A stretch of DNA of 49,363 nt from JBAVQS01 sp049694275 (GTDB lineage: Bacteria; Chloroflexota; Anaerolineae; UBA4142; SHND01). The notes beneath the pieces were generated by a model. That model was not told where the DNA came from, ran no database searches, and worked only from the letters and a program-made list of their open reading frames with translations. Positions 14,764 through 22,624 of the stretch are shown in pieces. Position numbers and translations under genes: made by a program. The stretch is from assembly GCA_049694275.1 (NCBI GenBank), contig JBAVQS010000030.1, forward strand, positions 1-49,363, given 5' to 3'. Every line of letters starts with the position of its first letter. Position 1 is the first letter of the stretch.

Positions 14764-16395
14764 GTGAGTTCTAATCCCGGAATCGTCATTGGCCCTGAGT
14801 GGCTGAAAGCGCTGGAACACGCGGACAAGATCACCGGCGTGCCGGATGCCTACGCCCGCGTGCCGCTGGTCTTTCGCGCCGCGCGGCTGCGGGCGAACTC
14901 GCTCCGGCGCGTGCCGATCCATATCGAGCGGAACGGGACGCGCGCCGAAACCTGGGACATCCCGGATGAAAACGGACGGGTCATCCAACCGAAGGAGTTG
15001 ATTTTCAAGACCGAGATGGGGCTGCTCCTCTCGGGGGGCGGGTTCTGGCTGCACCTGCGCAATCAGTACAAGATCGAAAAGGGCTTGCAGTGGCTCAATC
15101 CCTTTTCGATGCAGATTATTTACGTCAATCGTGAGCGCCGGTTTTACCAGGTGCTCAACGGCTACATGACCGAGGCGGTCGAGCAGTACCCGAAAACCGC
15201 GCAGGGCTATTGGACCGACGAGGAGATGCACTTTTGGCGGGAGTATCACCCGACCGACGATGTGCGGTTCGGCGTCTCTGCCGCGGCGAATGCGCTCCAG
15301 GACGCGCGGCTCTTGTTCTATCTCACCCGCATGGCCTCGACCTTTTTCGAGACCGGCGCGATGCCGGCCGCAATCGTGCCGCTCCCGCCGGGCACCGACG
15401 CGGAGACCGAAAAGAAAATCAACGATTGGTTCAAGCGCGCGCTCACCGGCGTGCGGAATGCCTTTCGTATTCTGGCGCTGCGCACCGGACCCAACGGACT
15501 GCTTCAGCCGGTCGTATTCTCGCCGGATCTGAAAAAATACGAGACGCCCGAGTTGCGCGACGATGCGGTGGACGGCATCGCATGGGCATTCGACGTGCCC
15601 AAGACCTTGCTCACGGCAGGGAGCGCCAACCGGGCCACGGCAGACAATGAATTCCGTCACTATCTCACGCAGACGATTGTGCCGCGGGCGGAATGGTATC
15701 AGGACGATATGAACCGCTTTTTGGCGGAAGCGGGCTCGCCCTACCGCGTCATTTTTGCGCCGGATGAGATTACGGAGCTGCAAGAGGACGAACAGCAACG
15801 GGCGCAATCGTACGCGTTCTATGTCGGCGCCGGGATGCCGCACGAGGTGACCGCCGCGATCCTGGGGATCGACGTGCCGTCGAACGCGCAGGCGGCCTGG
15901 GATGCGTTTCTGCAAAAACAGAGGGCGCAAGCGGACAAACCGCCCGCGCCGCCCACTGCGATCCAACCGGCAGCAGAGCCAGGGAAACCGCCCGCGCGGG
16001 CGGAAGGTGCGCCGGCGAACGGGGCGCAGGCCGACGAGAAACCCGTGGCGACTGGACCCGCACAGACAGCCAAGGCCGCACGGTTCGCGGATCTCGACAA
16101 GTGGGAGCGCAAGGCGCTCAAGCGCTTGAGCGCCGGCCGAAATCCCGGCTGCGATTTCGAGAGCGATTCCATTTCCGCTGAAATGGTCGCCACGCTTCAG
16201 ACCCGGCTCGCGTCTGCGACCGAGCCCGACCAGGTCAAGGCCATTTTCCAGGAGGCGCGGGGCAGCGACACGCCCACCCCCTTTCGCGGCCAAGGCGGAC
16301 CCGGCGCCGAACGGCTCGCCCTCTACCGGCGACGACTCGCCGGACTTTCGGCGGGACATGCTGCTGCTGCTGCTCCTGGCGTGGGACCGGGATGA
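14764..16395 (+). CDS. Portal protein (HK97-like)
   Basis: 543 aa, GTG start 14764 with AGGGA just upstream. The first ~380 residues follow the HK97/SPP1-type portal pattern: IHIERNG wing, TDEEMHFWREYHPTDDVRFG, then GIAWAFDVPKTLL and RATADNEFRHYL, and the stem/crown region. The last ~150 residues are Ala/Pro/Lys-rich and low complexity, an extension not typical of the core family. It overlaps the next gene by 38 bp. Confidence 0.9.
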   Translation: MSSNPGIVIGPEWLKALEHADKITGVPDAYARVPLVFRAARLRANSLRRVPIHIERNGTRAETWDIPDENGRVIQPKELIFKTEMGLLLSGGGFWLHLRNQYKIEKGLQWLNPFSMQIIYVNRERRFYQVLNGYMTEAVEQYPKTAQGYWTDEEMHFWREYHPTDDVRFGVSAAANALQDARLLFYLTRMASTFFETGAMPAAIVPLPPGTDAETEKKINDWFKRALTGVRNAFRILALRTGPNGLLQPVVFSPDLKKYETPELRDDAVDGIAWAFDVPKTLLTAGSANRATADNEFRHYLTQTIVPRAEWYQDDMNRFLAEAGSPYRVIFAPDEITELQEDEQQRAQSYAFYVGAGMPHEVTAAILGIDVPSNAQAAWDAFLQKQRAQADKPPAPPTAIQPAAEPGKPPARAEGAPANGAQADEKPVATGPAQTAKAARFADLDKWERKALKRLSAGRNPGCDFESDSISAEMVATLQTRLASATEPDQVKAIFQEARGSDTPTPFRGQGGPGAERLALYRRRLAGLSAGHAAAAAPGVGPG

Positions 16396-16876
16396 GTCGA
16401 TTATCGAGCAGATGCGCGAGTTGGTAAACGGGGCGCTGGAACGGGCGTATCTCTCGGAACTGGAAGCGGCCGGGGTCGGACCGAACGAGCTGACGGCAGA
16501 GGATGCGGCCAATATCGCCGAACTGCAAAAACGGCAGGCCGATTTCATTGCCAACTTTGCGCGCGATGTGCGGGCCGCGCGGGACGACCCCGCGGCGCAG
16601 GACCAGATTCGGAACCAGCGCCTCGCGCTGTGGGAATCGACGATCGAGGCGGCGCGCCAGGTCGCCCTGGCCAGGGTCCGGGCGGAGGAGTTGGTGGTGT
16701 TCGGCGGACACGACGGGAACGAGTCCTGTACGGATTGTCAGAAATTCAAGGACGAGCCGCACCCGCGCCAATGGTTCGTCGAGCGTAATCTATTGCCGGG
16801 CGTGCCCGGATCCGGGCTGGAATGCGGCGGGTGGAATTGCGAGCACGAGCTCGTGGCGTATGAGGGAGCGCGATGA
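16358..16876 (+). CDS. Minor head (morphogenesis) protein with Cys-rich tail
   Basis: 172 aa. The ATG at 16358 lies inside the portal gene, and the first residues (MLLLLLLAWD) may not all be translated. A helical body (LVNGALERAYLSELEAAGVG onward) is followed by a C-terminal Cys/His cluster (ESCTDCQKFK, then LECGGWNCEHEL). This tail is typical of SPP1 gp7/Mu F-like minor head proteins, in which it forms a metal-binding unit. It acts in head assembly or DNA ejection. Its TGA overlaps the ferritin ATG. Confidence 0.72.
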   Translation: MLLLLLLAWDRDESIIEQMRELVNGALERAYLSELEAAGVGPNELTAEDAANIAELQKRQADFIANFARDVRAARDDPAAQDQIRNQRLALWESTIEAARQVALARVRAEELVVFGGHDGNESCTDCQKFKDEPHPRQWFVERNLLPGVPGSGLECGGWNCEHELVAYEGAR

Positions 16877-17376
16877 ATCCTCAGTTGATCGAGAGTTTGC
16901 AAGTCCAATTCAATAAAGAGCGGCAGAACGGAGCGGTCTATGATGCGCTCGCCGGGGCGTTCGAGTATCTGAACCTCTCGGGGTTCGCCCGGTTCATGGC
17001 GCGCAACGGCGATGAGGAACGCGGCCACGCGAAAAAGTTCTTTGGCTATCTTGCCGACGTGGGTGAACAGCCGCAAATTCGGGCGCTGGCAGAGGTCGGC
17101 GTCATGGTCGGGACGGACCTATTCGCCAGTACGTTGGCGATGTTCAATGCGGCGTTGTCCGCCGAGCAGCAAAACCTCGCCAGCCTCTACCTGGTGCACG
17201 CGGCGTGCAGCAATGCGGTATCCGCGGACCCGGCGACGGTATCATTTCTCTTCCCGATCCTCGACGAGCAGATTGCGTCCATCAAGGAGTTTACCGAGCG
17301 GGTGACGCGGGTCACTCTGGCGCAGGGGGACGGGGCGGCGCTCATCGCGCTGGACCATGAGTTAGCGGAGGATTAA
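16873..17376 (+). CDS. Ferritin-like protein in the head module
   Basis: 167 aa, full ferritin length (FtnA is 165). The four-helix pattern is intact and the ferroxidase residues align with FtnA: E16 (NKERQNG), E49 and H52 (DEERGHAKKF, the ExxH motif), E98 (SAEQQN) and Q133 (LDEQIAS). The FtnA E130-equivalent (site C) is Ser. The segment FFGYLADVGEQPQ matches the FtnA loop after helix B. The reaction is Fe2+ oxidation and mineral storage in a 24-mer. ATGA overlap with the minor head gene and 3-bp spacing to the capsid polyprotein show co-translation with structural proteins, so a virion or assembly role is inferred. Ferritins are not known members of this gene set. Confidence 0.85.
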   Translation: MNPQLIESLQVQFNKERQNGAVYDALAGAFEYLNLSGFARFMARNGDEERGHAKKFFGYLADVGEQPQIRALAEVGVMVGTDLFASTLAMFNAALSAEQQNLASLYLVHAACSNAVSADPATVSFLFPILDEQIASIKEFTERVTRVTLAQGDGAALIALDHELAED

Positions 17377-17379
17377 GCG

Positions 17380-19959
17380 ATGCAAATTAAAGCGGGAGCG
17401 CGACACTCGAAGGTGGATCAGGAGCATCTCGACCAGGCGGCGCAGCACCTGATGGACGCCGGCGCGACGACGCCGGGCGCAGCAAAAACTGCGGCGCTCA
17501 AGAGTCAGGTGGATGCCTATGAGCAGTGCGGTTGGTGTATCCAGGCGTGCGTGGCGTGCCTGGAGGAACTGACGGACTGCCCCGACGCGGGGAATCTTGA
17601 GCACGCGGCCGGCATCGCGGCCTGCAAAGAGGCGATTGTCGCCTGCACCGCGTGCCAGGCGGCCTGTTCGGGCGATTCCACCGCGGCGGAGTGCGTCGAG
17701 GCCTGCGCCGAATGCGCCAAGGCGTGCACGATCTGCCTGACCGCGTGCCGGGCGTGCAATTGCGCATCGTGTGCCACGGCGTGCCAGGCGTGCGGCGACG
17801 CGTGCGCGAGCTGCGCGGCGGCGTGCAACGCGAACGCCGGGGCTGACGCGGAACCGGCGGAGACCGCGGTGACAACCCAGTCGGTCAAGCGCGCGTATTC
17901 CACTGAAGAGCGCCAGAAGCTCGCCGCAGATGGCAAGGCCAAGCCGGACGGGTCCTATCCGATCGTGGACAAGAAGGATTTGCAAGACGCCATTGATTCA
18001 TTTGGCCGCGGCGGGGCGACGCAATCGGACAAGGAATGGATCGTCAAGCGCGCCAAAGAGCTCGACGCGACGGATCTGCTGCCGACCGATTGGGCGGGGA
18101 GCACGACGGAGGCCAAGACGAGCCCGGAGACGTTGATCGCGTATGGCGGCGCAATCAAGGCGCTGGGCGATGGTAGGGTGGGGGGCTACCTCGTGAGTTA
18201 CGGCTCACCGGTCAAGACTGACTTGACCGGGGTCGATTGGTTCTCGCCGCGCACCGATTATGGCGACGCCGCGCAAAGCGATGTCTATTTCCACCACGGG
18301 CTGCCGGTGACGGTTAAGCGGAGCGGGCGGCGCGCGGAGCAGGTGGCGATCCGCTACGTGCTCAAAAAGGCGGACCTGACCAGGGATGACGTGGGCGTGT
18401 TCGCGCAGACGATTCTGGACATGCGCGACGAGTACGAAAAGATGTTGTATGAGATGGCAGCCAAGAGCAAGCTCTCCTGGTCAAGCGGCACGCTCCCGCA
18501 CCTGGTTGTGCGGGACGACAGCACGGGCGAGATTTTGAAATGGCCGCTGGGACTGGACGCAAGTCTCACCCCCACGCCGGCCGAGTCGGATGAAAAGAAC
18601 AACATCCGGCCGTTAAAGAATTTGAAGGCAATCGAGATCGAGGCTTTGCCAGAGGTCAATGCACAGGGGCAGGTGATGCCCGCGGCGACGGCGCAAGGCG
18701 CTGAGGTTAAGCGCGATTCAAGCGGCGGCAGCGCCGCGGGAGATGATGAAATGACACCGGATGAGATTAAAACCGCGATGCGCGACGCGCTGGGACTGGC
18801 GGAAGGTCAGACCATCCCGGGCCTCGTCGCGGATGAGGTCAAAAAGCTGAGCGCGCCGCCCGTGAACGGCGGCGGCGCGATGACTGCGCCGGGCGCACAG
18901 GGCGCCCCGGCCTTTAACAAAACCCCGCGCGGGGACGATGCGTTCAAGGCGTTCAACTGGTTCCTGAAAACCGGCGACGCCTCGGGCATCCGCACCGGCG
19001 AGGCCTATGCCGAGGCGCAACGGCTCCAATACCTGGAAACCAAGACCAACTATCAACTGTTGGAAGGTACCCAGTATCAAGGCCAGGAAGCCGTGCCCAC
19101 GGAGGTCTGGGACAATATCGTCCAAAAGCGCGATCCGCTCTCCGTGATGCGCGCCGGCAAGGCGATGGTCATCAACGCCAAATCCAACGCGATCACCATC
19201 CCGATTGAAAAGGCAAGCCCGCAGGCCTGGGGCATTACCACCATCGACGGGAGCAATACCTTCACCACGCTCACCCAGCAGCCCATCGACAAACTGGCGG
19301 CGACCCTCTACATGTACACGTACAACCTGCCATTCGACATTCAGCTCATCGACGACGCGACGTTCAACGTCGAGGGCTGGGGCTCGATGTATGTCGCGCG
19401 TGGGCTGGCGATCACCGAGAACACCTATCTCCTGATGGGCACCGGCTCGGGCCAGCCGCAGGGCGCGGTGTATGCCGGGACGACCGGCGTCACGGCGGCC
19501 AGCGCGACGGCGGTGACCGCAGCGGAGGTCATGAGCCTGTACTACAAGCTCCCGACCGAATATCAGGACAGCGTGATCTGGACGATGGCCACGGCCACGC
19601 ACGGCGCGGTGCGCTCGCTGGGCGCTCCCGCGTACGGCTTTGCCTTCGCCGGCAACGGCGGATTCAATGGCGGCGCGGGCGACGGCGGATTCCCGAACGG
19701 GTCCGGCTGGCTCGTGGACAATCGCTCGAAGGTATTCACGACGGGCGCGATGGACAGCCTGGCGGCCTCACACAAGCCGATCAGCGTGATGAACCCCTCG
19801 GCGGGGTATGCGCTGGTCGACCGCAAGGGGCTGACCGTGCTGCGCGATCCGTATTCGCAGGCAGCCAAGGGCCTGGTCAACGTCTGGTTCTATGCCCGCT
19901 TTAGCGGCGGCGTGGTCAACGCGACGGCGATCCAGAACCTGGTCACGCCGAGCGCGTAA
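17380..19959 (+). CDS. Polyprotein: copper-storage-like domain, prohead protease, HK97 major capsid
   Basis: 859 aa, with GGAGG 9 nt before ATG. Domains in order: (1) about 15-150, a four-helix Cys-rich domain with 23 Cys (C50 to C149) in CxxC/CxxxC spacing, resembling Csp/YhjQ copper-storage proteins (DUF326); (2) about 168-238, a small basic domain ending DATDLLPTDW that often precedes phage proteases; (3) about 250-420, prohead protease with YFHHGL (H305/H306), SWSSGTLPHL (Ser 368/369) and LTPTPAE; (4) about 420-520, a low-complexity scaffold-like region; (5) about 520-859, HK97-fold major capsid protein. Fusion of protease and capsid is known in phages; the N-terminal metal-binding domain is unexpected. 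Internal starts (GTG 17869, ATG 18751) could yield shorter products. Confidence 0.87.
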   Translation: MQIKAGARHSKVDQEHLDQAAQHLMDAGATTPGAAKTAALKSQVDAYEQCGWCIQACVACLEELTDCPDAGNLEHAAGIAACKEAIVACTACQAACSGDSTAAECVEACAECAKACTICLTACRACNCASCATACQACGDACASCAAACNANAGADAEPAETAVTTQSVKRAYSTEERQKLAADGKAKPDGSYPIVDKKDLQDAIDSFGRGGATQSDKEWIVKRAKELDATDLLPTDWAGSTTEAKTSPETLIAYGGAIKALGDGRVGGYLVSYGSPVKTDLTGVDWFSPRTDYGDAAQSDVYFHHGLPVTVKRSGRRAEQVAIRYVLKKADLTRDDVGVFAQTILDMRDEYEKMLYEMAAKSKLSWSSGTLPHLVVRDDSTGEILKWPLGLDASLTPTPAESDEKNNIRPLKNLKAIEIEALPEVNAQGQVMPAATAQGAEVKRDSSGGSAAGDDEMTPDEIKTAMRDALGLAEGQTIPGLVADEVKKLSAPPVNGGGAMTAPGAQGAPAFNKTPRGDDAFKAFNWFLKTGDASGIRTGEAYAEAQRLQYLETKTNYQLLEGTQYQGQEAVPTEVWDNIVQKRDPLSVMRAGKAMVINAKSNAITIPIEKASPQAWGITTIDGSNTFTTLTQQPIDKLAATLYMYTYNLPFDIQLIDDATFNVEGWGSMYVARGLAITENTYLLMGTGSGQPQGAVYAGTTGVTAASATAVTAAEVMSLYYKLPTEYQDSVIWTMATATHGAVRSLGAPAYGFAFAGNGGFNGGAGDGGFPNGSGWLVDNRSKVFTTGAMDSLAASHKPISVMNPSAGYALVDRKGLTVLRDPYSQAAKGLVNVWFYARFSGGVVNATAIQNLVTPSA
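18738..18753 (+). promoter_or_regulatory. Internal ribosome-binding site and start for capsid
   Basis: GGGAG (18738-18742) lies 8 nt before ATG 18751 (MTPDEIKTAM...), within the capsid polyprotein and just before the delta/scaffold-like region. Independent initiation here would give a 402-residue capsid precursor in excess over the fused protease. A weaker internal site (GGCGGAGA before GTG 17869) would drop only the Cys-rich domain. Confidence 0.5.
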
Positions 19960-20011
19960 GCGAGATGAAGGGTTGGGAGGTCGAGTAATTAGATAGTCGA
20001 ATCGTATGCGG

Positions 20012-20062
20012 ATGGTCAGGTGGGGCAGGCGTTTCTTCCCCGCCCCTGCCCTGCCTGACCAT
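20012..20062 (+). terminator. Large hairpin after the capsid gene
   Basis: ATGGTCAGG (20012-20020) pairs with CCTGACCAT (20054-20062), and GGGCAGG (20023-20029) with CCTGCCC (20045-20051). There is no T-run, so it is more likely an mRNA-stabilising or partial-attenuation element at the 3' end of the capsid message than a full terminator. The rest of 19960-20081 has no gene. Confidence 0.5.
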
Positions 20063-20081
20063 AAAGAGGGGAAGAGATTGA

Positions 20082-20360
20082 ATGGCTGACCCAAACACGG
20101 ACGAGCAGCACACGCTCGACGAACAGACGACACCGTCCACGCCGAGTCGGTTGGTTATCGAATTCGAGGGGCCCGGGTCCGCGCAGTTCTCGATGGCGGC
20201 GTTTGGCGTGGTGACGCCCGCACAGTGCGCCGCGCTGGCAGCCTATCTGACTGTCTTTGCGTCGCGGGCGTTCGAGACCCAGTTAGACGCCCAGGCGCGA
20301 CAACGGATTGCGCGGCCCGGCATGGTCATGCCCGGCCTCTCCCCGTCGCGCCGGAACTAG
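20082..20360 (+). CDS. Small hypothetical structural-region protein
   Basis: 92 aa with a purine-rich GAGGGGAAGAG upstream. An acidic, Thr-rich N-terminus is followed by a beta-strand pair (RLVIEFEGPGSAQFSMAAF), then a helix (PAQCAALAAYLTVFASRAF). The place after the capsid gene would suit a decoration or accessory head protein. No family is recognised. Confidence 0.6.
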   Translation: MADPNTDEQHTLDEQTTPSTPSRLVIEFEGPGSAQFSMAAFGVVTPAQCAALAAYLTVFASRAFETQLDAQARQRIARPGMVMPGLSPSRRN

Positions 20361-20361
20361 C

Positions 20362-21216
20362 ATGAATGTTCTAGTCGCCACACCTTACCGCGTGGGGACG
20401 GATGTGCGCCTGTTGGAACGTGCGGCGCAGTTGTATGCGCAGCTGACATTTCCGCAAAAGACGCGGGCGCTGTATCCGAACAGCTATGGCTACTCTGTGG
20501 ACTATGCGACAAACGCGCAGGCGCGGAATGATCTGCTCGCGCAGTGCCTTCCGGAAGAGGTAACCCACGTACTGTGGGTGGATGTGGACCTGGTCGATTA
20601 TCCCGCGGATCTCATCGAGCGCCTGACGGAGACGGCGGATGTCGCCGCCCCGCTGGTGATGCTGGACAAAGCGAATCGCTATTACGACATCGGCGCCTTT
20701 ATCCAGGACGGGCAACGCGCGAGTATGTGGCCGCCCTATTTTGACACGGCGCGGGAACTGGATAGCGTCGGGACGTGCTATCTCATCCCGGCAGAGGTAT
20801 ATCGGCCGCACATGGACGCACGGGGATACTGGCAGCCGGCCGGGGCGCGGTATCAGGCGGACGACTGGCGCACTGAGCACTGGAATGTGATGCAGGCGGC
20901 GCGGGCGATGGGGCTCGCGATTCGTTGCAATCCCGCGGTGACGGCATGGCACGCGTATCTGCCCGATTACGGTATGCGCTGGCAAACGGACCTGGGTGTG
21001 GAGGAAAAACCAAAGGTGAGAATCTTGATTCGAGAGAGCTGCGCCGGCTTGTGGGGCGCGGCGGGGGCGAACGAGGTGGTCAATCTCGACGCCAATGTCG
21101 CCGAGTCGCTGATCCGGGGCGGTCTGGCAGTCCTGGTCGATGAGACCGGCGCACCGCTTGCCGAAGAGACGAAAAAAAAAGCGAACAAGAGGTCCAGTCC
21201 CGCGAGCGCATCCTGA
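20362..21216 (+). CDS. GT-A glycosyltransferase (Anp1-like) with C-terminal add-on
   Basis: 284 aa from ATG 20362. The N-terminal ~215 residues have a GT-A/Anp1-like pattern: NVLVATPYRVG, ATNAQARNDLL, and the DxD metal/sugar-nucleotide motif in VLWVDVDL, then DSVGTCYLIP. A short C-terminal domain (VRILIRESCAGLWG, then NEVVNLDANVAESLIRGGLAVL) resembles small structural modules of phage heads. The last codons contain an A9 run (21172-21180) followed by KANKRSSPASAS. A -1 slip on that run would join this protein to the next glycosyltransferase. It probably modifies virion or host-surface glycans. Confidence 0.8.
   Translation: MNVLVATPYRVGTDVRLLERAAQLYAQLTFPQKTRALYPNSYGYSVDYATNAQARNDLLAQCLPEEVTHVLWVDVDLVDYPADLIERLTETADVAAPLVMLDKANRYYDIGAFIQDGQRASMWPPYFDTARELDSVGTCYLIPAEVYRPHMDARGYWQPAGARYQADDWRTEHWNVMQAARAMGLAIRCNPAVTAWHAYLPDYGMRWQTDLGVEEKPKVRILIRESCAGLWGAAGANEVVNLDANVAESLIRGGLAVLVDETGAPLAEETKKKANKRSSPASAS
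21172..21180 (+). other. A9 run: possible -1 frameshift or transcription-slippage site
   Basis: In the frame of the first glycosyltransferase the run reads AAA AAA AAA GCG. A -1 slip continues as SEQEVQSRERILIFTPTAP into the second glycosyltransferase, whose frame is open from 21144 but has no ATG, GTG or TTG before 21300. A homopolymer sequencing error would look the same. Confidence 0.55.
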
Positions 21217-21833
21217 TATTTACGCCGACCGCGCCGCGGTTCGAGCCGGAAGTTCGGGAGTCGATTTTCAATCAGGACTATGCCGGCTATTACGACTGGA
21301 TGCAGACCCGCGACAATCCATACGGCGCGGCGTGGCGTGAGGTCTATCGCAATATCCAGCTTAACTACGAAAAGATGCGCCGGGTCGCGCTGGCGGAGGA
21401 CTATAGCGCGGTGTGGGTTGTCGAGTCGGACACCATCCCGCCCCGCGATGCGCTCGCCAAGCTCCTGGCGGTGGATGCGCCGATTGTCTCCGGGCTATAT
21501 GCGCTGCGGCATGGGTCGGGCATCCCCAACCTGATGCAATATGGATGCAGTCCCGGCGCCGGGAGCGCCATGCGCTGGGAAGCGATCGGAGCGCTCGGGA
21601 CCCAGACGATCCCGGTGAGCGGCGGGTGCATGGGGTGTCTGGTGATCCGGCGCCCGGTGCTCGAACGGTTTCAGTTCATCACGTCGAGCCGCGGCGCGCC
21701 CGATGTGCCGCTCATGGAATTTTGTTGGACGAACGGCTTCCGGCAGATGGCCCGCCTCGACGTGCGCTGCGGCCACAAACAACCGGATGGCGCAATTTTG
21801 TGGCCAGAGGATTTTATCCCGAAGGGATTTTAG
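21180..21833 (+). CDS. Second GT-A glycosyltransferase, lacking its own start
   Basis: The frame contains a complete N-terminal strand before any start codon (RILIFTPTAPRFEP, then MQTRDNPYG). The paralogue at 27325 has the same region (RVLVFCHTYRLEP, TRDNPYG) within its coding sequence, so this part belongs to the protein. The only ATG (21300) would remove it. Catalytic-type motif VVESDTIPPRDAL, then VSGLYALRH and CGHKQPDGAILWPED. Expression as a frameshift fusion with the upstream glycosyltransferase is the best explanation. ATG-only initiation would give 177 aa. Confidence 0.72.
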   Translation, partial: SEQEVQSRERILIFTPTAPRFEPEVRESIFNQDYAGYYDWMQTRDNPYGAAWREVYRNIQLNYEKMRRVALAEDYSAVWVVESDTIPPRDALAKLLAVDAPIVSGLYALRHGSGIPNLMQYGCSPGAGSAMRWEAIGALGTQTIPVSGGCMGCLVIRRPVLERFQFITSSRGAPDVPLMEFCWTNGFRQMARLDVRCGHKQPDGAILWPEDFIPKGF

Positions 21834-22613
21834 ATGGCATTCACGTATGACCTGACAACCGACCTGGGCAAGCTCCGCCTGCTGCTCGGAGATACCACGA
21901 GCGGCAGCGGCATCCGCCCGGATGGTTCGAATTTCCTGGACGCCGAGCTGACCTATTTCCTCTCAGTCGAGGGGCTGGTTGGCGCGGCGGGCGCGCTCGC
22001 GTGCGAGACCCTCGCGACGCAGTACGCGACGCTCGCCAACCTTGTGGTCGGGGCGCGGCGCGAGGACCTGGGCGCGATTGGCAAGGCGTTTGCCGACCGG
22101 GGCGCGGCGCTGCGGTCGCAATATGGACAGGGGTTGCATCTGTTCAATGCCTGGTTCGCTCCCTCCGCCGACATCGAGGCTGAGCCCGCGGTGGGCGTGG
22201 CCGCGAATCCCGTGGCAGTCACGCCGGGCGACCAATTGGCCGTCCGCGCCGGCGCGCTGCTCAGTCTGGCGTTTTCGGGGTTGGGCTCGCTCGCGAATCG
22301 CAGCAAGCTCTATTTCACCGCCAAGATAAACCAGACCGACGCCGACAGCGCGGCGCAGATTCAGATCGAGGAGAGCGCGGGGCTCAAGTATATTGCGGGC
22401 GGCGCGTCGGGGACGGCCGGTAACGGCGTCCTGACGGTGACCGATGCGGCAAACGGCCTGCTCACCCTCACGCTGACCGGGACAGAGACCGTCAAGCTCT
22501 CCATTGGATTTATGTTCTACGATCTCAAAGTCATCCTAACGACCGGAGACGCGGTGACACTCGCCGCGGGACCGCTTGAAGCATTGCCGACGGCGACCGG
22601 CGCCACGGCGTAG
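21834..22613 (+). CDS. Head-tail connector protein with beta-domain tail
   Basis: 259 aa, starting immediately after the previous stop. Residues 1-100 are helical with the pattern of gp6-like connector proteins (YDLTTDLGKLRLLLGDTT, FLDAELTYFL, ATQYATLANLVVG). A C-terminal beta-sandwich domain (about 130-255, KLYFTAKINQTDADSAAQIQ onward) resembles BppU-type or Ig-like virion domains. It would join portal to tail. The beta domain is an unusual addition. Confidence 0.7.
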   Translation: MAFTYDLTTDLGKLRLLLGDTTSGSGIRPDGSNFLDAELTYFLSVEGLVGAAGALACETLATQYATLANLVVGARREDLGAIGKAFADRGAALRSQYGQGLHLFNAWFAPSADIEAEPAVGVAANPVAVTPGDQLAVRAGALLSLAFSGLGSLANRSKLYFTAKINQTDADSAAQIQIEESAGLKYIAGGASGTAGNGVLTVTDAANGLLTLTLTGTETVKLSIGFMFYDLKVILTTGDAVTLAAGPLEALPTATGATA

Positions 22614-22624
22614 GAGAAAAGCGC

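Noticed and set aside
14740..16554. 604-aa minus-strand open frame antisense to the portal gene
   Set aside because: Arg-rich composition, no domain, no ribosome-binding site, and it is fully explained as a GC-rich shadow of the portal and neighbouring genes.
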